This document shows positions 23,269 through 36,600 of a stretch of 64,000 nt of DNA, piece after piece. Below the pieces are notes generated by a model, which saw only the letters and a list, made by a program, of their open reading frames with translations, ran no database searches and had not been told where the DNA came from. Positions within the stretch are counted from its first letter, which is position 1. Every line of letters begins with the position of its first letter. The position numbers and the translations under genes were made by a program. This stretch comes from Ulva prolifera (lineage: Eukaryota > Chlorophyta > Ulvophyceae > Ulvales > Ulvaceae), in NCBI GenBank assembly GCA_023078555.1, contig CM041196.1, positions 3,038,001 to 3,102,000 of the forward strand, read 5' to 3'.

Positions 23269-25323
23269 AGTAAAGTAAATCTAAATTTACTGAGCCGTAT
23301 CCTATTGGACATTGACAACTCCGAATTAACGGGACCACATATGCCGAAGGGGTAAACCACCTGGAAACCCCCCTCAGACGACCGTACGCAACTCACAGGG
23401 CCTCCTCCTGTGCTAAGCGAGGTGGCCGCGACGTGCAAGGGTCCAGTGGTATAGCGGGCATATCACTGGATTGCCACACACACAGCTGCGCAGTCTGACA
23501 GCTGCCGTGTGAGCTGCGACCATGACCGGCCTCGACCGGCCTCGTGTGTGGCAACATGCAGCAGCGTGTGGACAGCAGCTGTGCGTCCGCACGCATCGTG
23601 TCGGCCTCTCTCGACAGCTGGCAGGTGAGGCGATAGGCCACCCACACCGTCCGCCCACATATGTGTTGTGGCCGTGCAGAGTGCATGCCGGGTTGCAGAG
23701 GCATCCTGAAGGCATACTTTGGTGCTGCGGCTGCTTCAACTGAGTAAGCTTTGCAAATCCCCTGAGTAAGCTGTGAAAATGTGACGGCGTGGTACACTAG
23801 AAATCAGGAGTCAACCTTACCTACTACTGGATGGCCAGTGCTCCAGACACACCAGCAACATGACCACCGGTGCCCTGACTAGGCCTAGGATATGGAAAAT
23901 TGGTAAGTGGGTTCACAGCTCCACATGCAAGAACAGCTTGCCTACAGGTGGCGTTGGGGCCTGAGTCATATGCCACGTGTGCAGTCTTGCTGGAGCTCAA
24001 GGGCCTCAAGGCCTCTCAAGCTCACTGTATGCACACGGATCCTTGGTGCACATTCACAGTATCCAAGCTGTACAATTGAATGCAAATGTGTGATGCATGG
24101 CCACCACAGTCCTTTTCAGGATACGGCTCAGTCAATTCAGATTTACTTTACTTTGCATACAAACCTCCACCGAGCACCTCCATAGATAGCAAGTAGTCGA
24201 TAGCTGGTAACGTACTGCTACAAGGCACACTGGGAAGGCGTTAACGTTGAAACAACACCTGCAAGCGTAGTGGCCTCAGAAGCCATAGGACGAAGAGAAC
24301 AGCACCCTCTTTGTTTGAGTGAAGCCCTTCAGAGTCAGCTTTTGCTCGACTCGTGGGAACCCGTGGCCATTTGAGAGCTATGCACCTTCTATCTCATACC
24401 CATCCTGGCTGTAGCATCCTGCAGCATGGCTGCTGAGCTAACAATGTTTTTGGATTGCATTGATTTGCCATATGGTCACTCAGGTTGCTGATGCGCCCTC
24501 ACTTACCACAGCTTAGTTCAACTTGGCTCATCTGACCACGTTGACTGAGGGGTGTGGAGGAATGCAAGACCCCTGAATGAATCATGTATCTCCGAGAGGT
24601 ACAGTAATGTACACCCTGGCTCCATGTGTGACCCATCTCTTATACACGCAATGCAGTGGACAACTGACTGCGGTGACAGAGCTGCCTGTGCAGCTAACCA
24701 CAAACACTGCCACCATGACCTTCAGCAGGAAGAATCGGGCAGTGTACCCCGCCCTACTTCAACTTGGTGAGACATGCATCCTTGATAATTGATTGAAAAT
24801 CCCCTTTTAATTGATGTGGCAACTGCAGTTCTGTTCTCATTGGCTGTATGAGTGAATTTGATCGGAAGCATGGGTGCCATTACAGGTCCTGCTGATAGTA
24901 ACAGCACTCATAGTAACAGCACAGTGAAGCGTACGCTTTACTACGACCAGACCAAGAATAGACCTGGGTGGTCAACCATGTATGCGGCCCGATCAGCCAC
25001 TGGCTTTGCTCCATGCCTGCTGCAGCATACGCCACAGATTGCTTTTCCTGCCTGGGTGCGAGTTTCCAACACATACTGGCCCCCGCAAACACCGCGGCCG
25101 CTCCCAGCGACGCCCTCCACATCGACAACACATTCACCGCATCACGCCACAGACGCAACTCCGGTGTACCCCTGCCACGACCCGCAAGGCCGCGGCAGCT
25201 CACACGCGCGGCACGGCCAGTCCCCTGCCACCGTGCCCTGCCCCCCACAGCCAGCAGCTATTCCCACGTCCCTGTGCAGCAGCAAACGCAGCACCACGCA
25301 GCCCTCCCCACCGGTAGACACCG
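23269..25323. other. Gene-poor region after the repeats
   Basis: Apart from family-B copy 2, the tRNA-like module and a reversed family-B end at 24137-24158, no gene was recognised. The plus-strand frames of 250-300 codons beginning at 24852 and 24968 run across the last exon of the minus-strand exonuclease gene and are its GC-rich antisense shadow. Confidence 0.5.
23272..23430. repeat. Dispersed repeat family B, copy 2
   Basis: Partner of 12087-12250, with the same length and boundaries. It is again adjacent to a family-A copy on one side and a tRNA-like module (23441-23480) on the other, so A, B and the tRNA-like piece may be parts of one composite element. Confidence 0.75.
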
Positions 25324-28300
25324 CTACCGCGGCGCCCACACCCGCTCCCGCCACGCCCGCCACGCCACCTCGGCACCCCCCTCCCGCCCCTCCTCGCCGT
25401 CAGCAAACACAAACCCCGCCTCGTCGACGGAGCCGGGCTTCGGGTACATCGTCTGCAGGAGGTGGCGGCCGCTGCGGGTGTCCCAGAGTGCGCCGAGGGC
25501 CGGCGGCGCGGCGGCGGCGGCCGCGAGGTGGTCCGCGGCGACGACGAGCACGTGCGCGTCGTTCGCGGCGTACTCCAGCTGCTCGCGGCGCAGCGGCCGC
25601 GTCGACCACGCGCTGACCTGCTCCGTCTTATCGATCGCCTTGCCCAGTAGCCTGCGCCGATGCTTTCGTATGAATATGCTGGTGACGGATGTGAATGCGA
25701 TAAACAGGGGTTTCATTGACAATATGTTGATAGTGGAGACTATGCCGTTGGTGTTGGTCAGCAAAGCTCTGGAATGCTTCCGAGCACAGACGGCTGCACC
25801 AACTCCCAGTAGTCTGCGCGCTGCACACTTGCCCCAGTCAAGACATCGATGTGATCACACTTCACCCCAGCTGAGCTAGTCTGGGGGCATCTCAGAGTGA
25901 TACATTCCACCGCGCCTCGTACCCAAGTCGCTATGCGTGTTGGCACACCGTCATGTTGTTGAAATCTCTCGCTGCCACAGGGCAAGTCCGGTGATCAGGA
26001 AACCTTCATGTGAACAACATCAAATCAAGTAAACACGTCTAACTCCCCTCCCCTTAATGTCAGAACACTGTCTCCTGGATACAGTGAGGTCCCCGCGGGG
26101 TCCGCCAGCAGTGTGCTGATACACCAGCCATGCAAAAGGAAAGCACGCATGCCATGGAAAGCGGACAGGCTGCAAATGACATCCCGCATGCGCATGGCAG
26201 ACGGCTCAACGGCGTATGCATGCACCGCAGACATGTGTCAAGATGGCAATGCCAGCAGCGGGGCGCACCGCTTTGAGAGCGTGTTGAGCGACTCTTGCAC
26301 ACGGCCCTGCTGCCGCCTCCGGCACACCGCCTCCAGCGCACTCATGTTCACAAAGCTGCACAGCTCGAAGCCCGGGAGGACCTCACAGGCGCCCGCGCAG
26401 GCATCCCCACCCCCCCTCGCTTCCGCCGCACCCTCCGCAGCGCCTCCGGCCTCCGTGCTACCCGGCACCCCCCGCCCTCGGTCTGCTTCGTCCGCCGCCC
26501 GGGAGCTTTGCGCGGCCACGGGCCGCGCCGCAGGAGAGCTGTCAGGCAACGCCGTTCGTTCAACAGCTGCACCCGCACGGCGACGCGGCGACCGCCGCGC
26601 GCGGCGCCGCGGCGGCGGCGGCGGCACGCGCCGCGGCGTGCGGACGCGCACGGGCAGCGCGGCAAAGACCGGCAGGTGCGGGAAGGAGTTGACGAGGGCG
26701 TGGAGGTCGTTGTGGAACGCGAACCCGAGCTTGAGGAACGCAGGGCAGGCGAAGAGGGTGGTGAGGAGGTCGGACGTTGCACGCTCCGCGGCCGTCAGCT
26801 GCTGTAGGTGTGGATGCGTCTGCGGCCACGGCCGCCGCTGCTCGCCGGACCCTGGTATCTCCGGGCTCCCCGCTGCAATGCATACCGCCCGTGAGTGTGA
26901 GCGTGCCTTCCGGCGTGTGCTATTCCTGGCTGTAGCGACACTCCGAGAGACCAAGGAGATCACGCTGTCGCATGGGAGAGCACGACAACAGATGAGATCA
27001 GTCTCAGCTGCCACACACGCTCCGAGCGTGTTTGGTGTGGAGGAGCGATGGCAGCGCACCGCTGCTCTTTTGCCGCAGTGTCGTCGGAAACCCGTATTCC
27101 CACATTGCGCCTCCTGCTCACGTACAGCTGTGCCAGTCCGCAGTCAATGCAGGGCAGACCGGCCCAAGAGCAAGATTCAACGCTTCATGCGACAGGCCAG
27201 CACGCACGCAGCGCAGCGCAGCAGGAGGCGCACCCGGCCGGTCCCGGCGGTTCTTGCGCACCGAGCGGCACAGCGCCTGCATGTCGAGGACCCAGGCGCG
27301 GCTGCGCGTCGCGATTTGCAGTGTCGCCACCGGCGTCGCGGCCTCCCCGCGGCCGTGCGGCTCCCACTCCGCGTCGAGCCCCACTGGAACCGCCTCGTAG
27401 TAGCTGCTCCGCCGCGACACCGCGCCTGCTGCGGCGCGCAGCTCCGTGAGGACCCCCCTGACACCCTCCGCGGAGTCCACCTGCAGAAATACATGGCGCC
27501 GTGAGCCGCCGGCACCGAGAAACCCACGCGGCTCATCGAAGACCGTAGAGCATGCGTTTTCCCAATGCCCATGTGACGGTGCATGCATGAGGTTCATGCA
27601 TGAGCGACAGGGTTTCCAGGGTTGATGATCTACCACACAGTGCATGCAGGCGTGTATCTTCGCCCATGTGCGCACGCATGCATGCGTGTGAAGCGGTGGA
27701 TGAAGTGGCTAGGGTATCACATGACCAGGGCATCGAGAGCCGCACCAGCACGATATCCTGCTCTGCGAGGGGACACCGATACACCTCCAGCCGCTCTTTT
27801 CCTTTCCCTGCCACTCGCGCAGGCCGCCGTGCGAGGGCGGGGAACCCTCTGCTGCTCCCCGCCGCGTCCCCCGCCGTCACGAGCGGATTCGACAGGTCTG
27901 TCAGCGTCTGCAGCGGCACGCCCTCGCTGCGCCTGCTCATGGCGCCCGTCAGCACGACAGACACGCTGACTGCAGCAAACTCCGCGACGGCGGCGGGAGC
28001 GGGCGCGGCGGCTGCGCGCGGGGCTGCGGCGGCCACCGCGGCGGCCTCCGCCGGCCGGCCGACACAGTCGATGATGCATCCCGGCTTGATGCTCCGCATG
28101 AGCTTCGACGCCGACTGTTCGCCGATGCGGCGGGCGAGCGTGGCTCCCATGATCATCTGCACACTGCATGCACACAGCAATGCATGGCATCAAATCAACC
28201 AGAGCTCGGCCCATTGCATGACAGAGCCCCACAGCGTGTCGGCAGGTGTTGCAACCAAGAGCAGCGGTCCGAACGTCCAGTCATGCATTTGTTGCAGGGA

Positions 28301-29720
28301 AGAAGGTGGATCCAGATAGCAGCGCATGCCCCGTGCAGCGACACAGCGCTGCGCGATCACATGAACGCAGCAGCCCCGGGGCCCCGGAGCCCCGGAGCGT
28401 AGCAGGACGCGGCATTGGATGGTGTGTGCGGATCCGGGATGTGTACACATGCAAGACTGTTTCCGGCGCAATCCAGTGAATGCCCTCGTGGTGTGCGGGC
28501 GCATGTCCGTACGTCACCCTGAGTGAATGGATCGGATAGCCTGGCTCGCAAGAAAATTCAAGACCAATGAGTTTCGGCTCCACATAGAGCACTGCACTGT
28601 GTATCATCACAGTCTCAGACATACGCAAAAGCAGATTTAGCCGAAAAACGGAAAATCTCGCCCCGGGCTGGGCTCAAGCGTGAGCCCAGGATGCCCTTAA
28701 TTTCTACACGATGAGTGGGCAGCTGTAGAATGAGGCCTTCTGGCCTGTGGCCATGGCGCTTCAGGTGAAGGGTTCCGGCAGCGGGGGGCATCGCACCGTG
28801 AGGGCGCCCCGGTGCTGGGATGTTCCCAGCTTGTGCGCTCTGGCATGTCACCATCGGCAGCGCCTGCTAGGCTGGACAGAGGCACGATGTCGACAAAGAC
28901 CAGGCGTTTGCTCATGCGCCGGCGCCCCGTGACCACGGCTCGCAGTTTGCATGCGCTCGCTCCCTGCGGCCACGGCAATGGCCGTGTGTTCAGCTGCTGA
29001 ACGGCCCCAGCCTGCACAGTGTGTCCGGTGGTAGGTGCAAACACATGTGTAGATGAGAGTGTTGGAGCAATGCCACTTCTTTGTGCACCTCGTGCAATGA
29101 TGGCATTGGCGGTGCTTCAGCCCTACTGCACTGAGCTGTGAACAGATGCACGAGCCATGAGTGCCTCGCATCGCACCTGCACAGTTATCTGATGAACGAA
29201 GGCGTTCGGCTGCATGATGGCGGCCTCTGTTGGGAGCTTCATGACACCAGCACTGGTACCACTCGCCATCAACAGGTGTGGCTGCAGAAGCAGGCTGGTG
29301 TCTATTATGATCGGCATGTTCACAGCATCTACGGGAGTGAGCTGGGAAAGCGAGCTTGTGTCATGCGCTTGAGCGTCGATCACCGCGCTTGGCTGCGGAA
29401 GCGTGCTGACCTCGCTGCAGGCATGTCCTTGTTATATGGCTGTCCAGGCACCTCTCGTGTCACAGCGTAGCGGGCAGACCTGAGAGGCACTTGACAAAGG
29501 TGGCTGATCCTGTGCAGGTCAAGCTCTCTACCTTCCGGAATGAGTGTCATCATTGTTGCGATGGGGGTCTGCACGAGGCATGCCCTCGCCAGTCCTGTGG
29601 CATCGTCACGCGATCGCGGCCTGTCCTCAAGAATGGACAAGTCACCCAGTGAATGAGCCCAGACTAGCTCAAGGTCTCCAACTTGAGCTGTGATTGTTGC
29701 CCCTGGAACGTGCGTAATGG
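25324..29720 (-). CDS. YbaK-like editing domain - OB fold - DEDDy 3'-5' exonuclease fusion (5' end unresolved)
   Basis: Exons: about 29720-29452, 29392-29177, 29011-28797, 28163-27785, 27480-27262, 26801-26269, 25651-25324; phases match throughout. The first two exons resemble the YbaK/ProX-deacylase fold (MMTLIPEGRELDLHRI; then LTPVDAVNMPIIIDTSLLL and HLLMASGTSAGVMKL), a domain that hydrolyses mischarged tRNA. The next two form an OB-like fold: VVTGRRRMSKRLVFVDIVP, then VQMIMGATLARRIGE, IKPGCIIDCVGRP and VSVSVVLTG. The last three form a complete DEDDy exonuclease: motif I GLDAEW, motif II LGFAFHNDLHAL, motif III DKTEQVSAW...YAANDAHVL. An Ala/Pro/Arg-rich insert of about 85 residues separates motifs II and III. 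Exonuclease identity is secure, OB and YbaK are good family-level calls, and the joint gene is inferred from phase continuity and order. The catalytic lysine region of YbaK lies upstream and was not found. Confidence 0.72.
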
Positions 29721-30641
29721 GTCGCTCGTGGGCAGCTGTGTTGGTGCAGCGGTGCACCAGCCCAAAACAGTCACGGGCCGTGGAGACGTGATCACGTAAA
29801 CGTTGAACTCGATGTTGACGGCTACAATTATGGCAAGAGTACCTCATTTTTCGCAGCTGTGACTTGCTATTCATGCCCCAATTGGCTGTAATTGCTTTCC
29901 CTGCAGGCAGCACGTGCGTGGTGCAACTGAGAGTGGCGCACACGCTACAAGGCTGGAAGCAGCATAGACCATAAGCAGCAGTCGAAGATTATAGATTGGA
30001 TGGCTGCTCTCAGCTGGTCATTTGTGTAGATCCGACGCGCAGCAGTGGGTTGGTGCACGCATGCACGGAATGGTGTCGGTGCGATCAATCAGACTCGGCG
30101 CTTGAGCGCTGCAATCGGTGTAAATTCGCAAAACAGCATGCGGAAGGAGGACAAAAAATAGTATGCTTCGTCCAATATCGTTGCTGTGGCACCGGTGATT
30201 TGTTGCATCGTTGGACTTGCTTGTTTTGAAAGCCCGTATAACGTGGTTCAAGCACATTGGCTGTACCCTCTACTTCGTCGCGATGCTGTAAACGTGTGTA
30301 GAGTGGAAGAGGCTATAACGTTTTTCCCGTAATGTCGCATAGTCGCTGGCGACCAGCCATGCAGCATCATGGCCATCCCTGCACTGCATGCAGAGGTCTA
30401 CCCGACTCCACATGATGCCAAGCGATGCAGCAACAGTATTCAGGCCCAGGTGATCCCACATCGTCAAAACATCAGGCAGTTTGCCCAGCTGACCTTTTCA
30501 ACCCGCAGCGTGCCTGACCCGCGCTTGTTGAACTCGTGGACTCAGCGGCGCCGTGTCGCCGCTCAGTGCATCAACACCGTTGCTGATGTAGACGCAGGCT
30601 ATCAGAGTCGGGATTGCCTTGCGGACATCTGTTTACGACAG
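29721..30641. other. Divergent promoter region between the exonuclease fusion and the channel
   Basis: The missing 5' exons of both flanking, oppositely transcribed genes should lie here or just beyond. The minus-strand frame of the first YbaK exon stays open to 29943, and a plus frame is open at 30369-30644. No promoter element is identifiable. A shared bidirectional promoter is possible but unproven. Confidence 0.4.
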
Positions 30642-33600
30642 GAGTGAACACCGGTACAGAGTTTGAGGACGATGTTTCTCGGCTTCAAAGAAAGCTTTCT
30701 GTGTTGGACTTCATCACTTCGCATGACTTCAACAAAGCTACCACAAACACTCAGACAGTATGGGACAGGGAGCTTAAGAGGCTCAGTTTGCTGGACTTCA
30801 ACTCTGCTGGGGTGCGGACGACCCACAGTACAATATTGTTCTTGTGCAATGTCTTGGGCTGCGATTAACTGAACGCGTCAACAAGCCAGGATTCGCCAGC
30901 TGGCCGGCCAAGCAACAAATGGACAAATCGCAGTCGTCCGGGCAATGCTGCACCTCGCCGGCTTCCAACTTTTCAGGAGGCCAGAAGTGCTGTTTTCCAG
31001 CGCATGGGCACCGGCAAAATTGGCACGCATCCGAGGCAGATACTCAATGAACTGAATTGTGCGTCCTGATTCATCATCATCACAATGTACCATACTCTAT
31101 CTGTGGTTGTCACCATGGTATAGTTTGCCGAACGGCTATGTGTTTCTGCTTGTAACTGTCCTTTCTCGGTCTGTGTGGACCTACTCTTTGGCCATGTGAT
31201 TGATGTCGAAGTCAAGGGTGGCTCTGTGGCTGCAGGGTCAGGCCGCTTTCAGCGTTCAAGTGTTGCTATCGCGATCACTACAACGTTTCAGGCGATAACC
31301 ACAAATCCCATATTTGAATCAGCTGCACTTGCTCTGATCTGCGCCAACTGTGTTACTCTGGCTCTGCACGACCCGCTGCTCCCAGAAGATGCTGGCATCA
31401 ATGCCACACTGGCAACAATAGACATCATGTTCAACTTCATCTTCACAGCGGAGATGTTCATGCGGATCCTTGCCCTGGGCGGGATCATACCATACCTTTC
31501 ATCGTCATGGAACTGCTTTGACTTTGTCATGGTCCTTGCTGGGTATACACAGTTCATCCCCAGCGGCTCCACTGCAGGCGCTGGGGGGCTGCGCGCCCTG
31601 CGTGCGGTCCGCGCCCTGCGGCCACTACGAACCATCACAAGATTCTCATCTCTACGAGCTGTAGTTGTCTGCTTCCTTGAGGCTGTGCCTCTGCTGATGT
31701 CCCTGGTCGTTTTCCTTCTCTTCATGTTCTTCCTCTTTGCTATTGCGGGAATGGTCCTGTTTCAGGAAGCGTATCACCGTGCATGCGTCAATGATGGCAC
31801 GGGTGCTCTTGAAGAAGGCCCAGACACTACCGGAGAGTTCAGTTGCGGCGTACGAAGTTGTCCAGCTGGCTTCACGTGCACCTTTCAGGAGCACATTGAT
31901 GTTCCAACACCTGGCTTTGATAACATCGCTCTTGCTATGCTGAGCGTGTTCCAATGTACTACCATATCTGGCTGGAGTTATGTGATGTACCGAGTCCAAG
32001 ATGCCATCCATCCTTTTGTGGCAATTTATTTTATTGCGCTGGTGCTCATTTGCGCATATTTTGTCATCAATTTATTTCTCGCTGTGCTGAAGCTCAAGTT
32101 TGGTAAGGCCCAGAGAATGCTGCCAACTGGAGACGAAGTTGTCATGAAGCATGAGGTGCGGTCCAAGCTTTGGAACCCGCCTGACCAATCACATCCTGCG
32201 TGCTGATCAGGCTTACTTGACGGTGGATGTACTTGGAAAAAGCTTGTGCTGTCATTTGCAATCATATGTGAACAGGCATGCACAGGTGTTCCACAAGGGT
32301 TGGGAAAAGTTACTCCCACAGGCCACGACATTAGTGTCGCGCTCCTGGTTTGGCGGGTTAATGCGGTGTCAGCGTGCGACCGTTTTCTGCTGTGTTCAAA
32401 GCTATCTCTTGCCTGTCTTCATTGCCATTTGCAAGTGTACCCAGCTTCATAGAATGTATGTCATCAGGATGGTAGCATCGGCACCGCATCGAGTATATGT
32501 TCTGGAATGTTGCCATCGTTGTGACAGTCTTGCCCCAGAACTGCATAAAGTACCATAGCGATGAGGCAGAGCCAGTACCCGCCCCCGCACTGCTCAACTA
32601 TTTATCAAAATGCATGTTTTCTTCGTTGTGCTGATGGTCACAGTGGTGGGTACTGCTTGTAGACCCTGAGGACGGCTCTGCTGCGCTTGATGAAGGTCCC
32701 CACCAAGACTTTTGTGACTTCATTCAGAGGTCTCGCGTCACTCAGAAGGATGAAATTGTCTTTGCCGAGCTTGCTCAACTCCGGATGTCGGTCGGAAAAT
32801 GGGCATCCTACCGTTGTGGTGAGTGATCTGAACAGTGTGTCGGAGACAAGGACAATTCGTCACCATTGCCAAGACGAAGCCGCCACAATCAAATGTTGTT
32901 CAGCTGGCATGCGTGCTCTTGTGACGCGGAAATTGACCATGGTGTGCTCTGGAAGGAGGGAGAACTGAGTCACTCCCACCTGTGTCTTCTGCCTCCCTCC
33001 ACGTCATTTGCAAAAGCAACTGCGCCATCGCACATGTGTGTACTGTTGATGGTGATCATGTGGTCGGTTATGCATTGCCTGAGGGTGTCTCACAAATTCT
33101 CGAAGCTCGAACTGTTCCCTGGGGATGTTAGGGTCAGGAGGTGGTATTTCAAGTGATGATCAGGATTCACTCTGGCCAGTGCCATGGCGATAGTGTGGTG
33201 GCCCCGCTGTCGGCTTTGGTGCTGGTGTGGGCAGCCTCGCTGCAACTCGATGCAGTACTGTTGTAGGTCTGAGTGAGCGTCAAGACAACCGACATGCATC
33301 TTCCTTCGCTTGACACTTGATTGCACAGACATGCCTGTTGCGTCAAAATGATGTCTGTGGCTGCAATTGCCTGCCAACTTTAAATGGTGCACAGTATCAT
33401 GTAGCTGAAGCAATCTGTGCCGGTGTGCGCTGGGCATCTAGATGATGGTGTGCCTAGCTTGGTTTTTACGCCTCAGCAGGTTTGGCCTGTTTGCGGACCT
33501 GCGGTAACCAAGTGCAGGTTTTGTGCAGGCTCAGGAAACGCTTCTCCAAGTCAGTAGCTCTCGAAATTTCAGATTCAGCATCCTTGGGCTGATAGTTCTC

Positions 33601-36600
33601 AGCACGTTTGCGCTTGCAGTGGAGTATGATGGTATGCCAGCAGTACAAGAGCAGGTTCTTGATATGGTGAACCTTGGGATCACATGCGCATTTGCCGTTG
33701 AGGTGGTGATCGTTGTGGTTGCTGATGGCCCTGGGGTGTACTGGAGAGATCGGAGCAAGCTGCTCGATCTCATCGTTGTCCTCGTCAGTGTGGCAGACCT
33801 TGTCATCAGCGCATCAGCTACTGGCGCTCAGTCCGACCACACCGCCATACGGGTGCTCAAGTCGCTGAGAGTGATGAGAGTTCTGAAGCTCTTCAAGTAC
33901 GTCGAGTCCCTCGTCAAAATTGCTGAGGTCCGATGCTGCCGATAATCTTGCACATTGCCACACGTGACCTTTTTATGTTGTTCATGTTTGAGGAGCCCCT
34001 TGGACTCATTCATTATCATGTTAGGAGCTACTCTGGCGTGTACGTGCTTTGCACAGGCATCTTGCCGCGTTCGCTATGCTGGTTGAAAAAAGCTAAATGG
34101 TTCATGCTTTGCAGCAGTGTTGTGCACAGCGATGTTCAATTTGTAGAGGGCTAAGTTGGCTGCTGCATGGCATTGTATTTACATCTGAAACTTCCTGAGA
34201 CTTGGCTTGCCGACAGACGCACTTGGGCAAGTGCGTCAGTAGCCTTAACTGTCTCGGGCTTCAGCTTCTCCTACCCCCGGTCGCTGCTGCACCGCATAAA
34301 CATGCTGATGGACAAGCAGATGCACGCGTGCAACATATATGTCGGCTAATACACATGTCGGCTTACCGTTCCCCCATGGCATGGACTGTGGGTGTCAGAT
34401 GTGTGGGTATGGAAATTGACATGCTGCAGGTTCTGGAGGCATCAATGGGCTCATTCGTGGCTGTTGGAGTGCTGGCTCTGCTCTTCATGATCGTCTTTGC
34501 AATCGTCGGGCTCCACATCTTTGGGGGGGCTATACCATCTGACCAGTTTCCCAATTTTAACTCGTTCTTCAATTCCTTTTTGACTATGTTTCAGGTGTGC
34601 CCAGGTTCTGTGCAGATTGTTCATCAGACCTGTCAGGATGCTGACACCAATCTATGCCACTGCGGTGATTCGCTTGAGACATGGTTTGTAGTTGAATGGC
34701 AGACTCTGTCGATTTGGTCGCGAGATGCCATTTGGGTATATGTCCTCACAGAGGTCAAAGCACCAATGCTGTTCCTGCTTTCAGTGATGTGCACCCAGCT
34801 GGTCACGTTTTCATCGGAGAATGCAATAAATTCGCCTGACTCATCTGAGGTCGGACGTGTTGGCATGCAATTTGGCTCTCTGATAAAGTTGAGCATCATA
34901 TGCCACAGTTCAAGCTGGCAGTGGTGACATGGTCAGTTCCTTGCAGGTGTTGACACTGGAAGACTGGGAGATCATCATGACAGACCTTGTAGCAGCAACA
35001 AACTGGTGGGCAGCACTGTACCTGCTTGCATGGATCCTGATAGGTCATTTTATTGTTCTTACGCTCTTCCTCGCTGTCATTCTGGAAGCTTTCGAGAGCA
35101 TGTATGACGTCACTGCTGGCAAGGACCTCATCATCGCTGAGATTGATGCACAGAACTCCGTTTTGGTGCCTGGCCATGGCTCCACTCTGCCGCACCGCAC
35201 GCCCTCGGACGGGAATACCTCGCTGGGATCAGATTTCTACATGGATCTTGTTACCCGACAGCGTTCTCAGGTGTGGCAGCGTGAACCACCCCAATCCTGC
35301 ACCAGACCCGTCCTCTGTTCTGCAGAGGTTTACAGGCGCACGAGCCATGCTGCAAAATCCTGAGAGCTTGTGATGTCCTATGCTGCTGTGGTCTGATACG
35401 TTTTGTGAGGCACCACACCTGCATGCCTCGCTCATCACAGCTTCGACTTCTTGTCCACATGCTCGTTTCCGAGATATGACTATGCAATCTGCGACGGCAT
35501 GTGATCATTTGCCTGTAGAGCGATGTGTTCAGTGATGCTGTGTAGAAGCCGTGCTGTGGCTGTGCAGCAGCTACCTGCTCTTTATGGACATAAAGAAACG
35601 CGGATGATAGACGAGGCAGCATCAACAGAGACACCACAGAAGTTCATCGGTGATCGCGCCGATTTAAGATCGCTTACCTTGGGAGGGGATGCTGGCCCGA
35701 ACAGCCAGACCACATCTTGGAACAACACCATGGTCAGAGCTAATACTATGATCCCACCTCGCACCATGACAGGTATGTGCATGTGTACAGTGCACATGGC
35801 ACTGTCGGTGTGTGTCAACAGACGTGACACCTGCCCATGTCTGCACTAGTTTTGGCTCTATTCGCCTAGGCATGTCACATGTTCATCTCTGGACGTGCAT
35901 GTTCTGGGTCTTGCTCATCCGCCAGCGGACATGCTGGCCCGATTTAGGATCACAGACTTCTGAGAGCTACTGATGCAGGTTCAGCTGAGATCGCAGAAGC
36001 ATGTGTCATCAATGCGCCTTTGGATCTACATGTGCAGTCACCTGCGGCACAGGATGAGCCACAGCCGATAGGAGAAGCCATAGAGCCTGCGAACAAGCTT
36101 CCTGCAAAGCGTTCTGCCTACAGGAATGCAATGATAGGCTCAATCTTGTCAGGGCACTCTTCATTTGCGAAGGCAGGCCCAGGAGAAGTCTCCATCATCC
36201 AACCAAAGTGGAAATCCAGTCGCGTCTCGGTGGCTCCTGGGCTCCCGCCATACACCTCGAGGTCAAGTCAAGCTCAGCCTGGTGAATCGGAGTGTTTCCC
36301 TCGGGAGGGTGCCGCGAACGATATGCTTGTCAGCCACTCCAGACGCGGATGGGCTGATTCTCACACTAAGGAGCTGTATCGCAGCATTGTCTGGGACCAG
36401 CCTGGAATGGCAGCGATTATCGCTGGAACGTCCACTCGAGGCAGCGTGCATCGAGGCGCAGTTAGTAGCATGGGCATGAGCTCAGGGAGGATGCCGGGCT
36501 CAGCAGCAGGACAGCCACCAGAGAGGCGTGGCAGCGCTGACGTCTCGCGCCGTAGTTCCCACATAATCGGCTCTGACAGGGAGGCACTCGCCCGGGAGCC

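Noticed and set aside
24852-25879. Plus-strand frames of 254 and 303 codons
   Set aside because: Antisense of the last exonuclease exon and its flank; Pro/Ala/Arg-rich composition typical of GC-rich shadow frames, no domain.
26113-27504. Plus-strand frame of 463 codons
   Set aside because: Antisense to two exonuclease exons that carry catalytic motifs on the minus strand.
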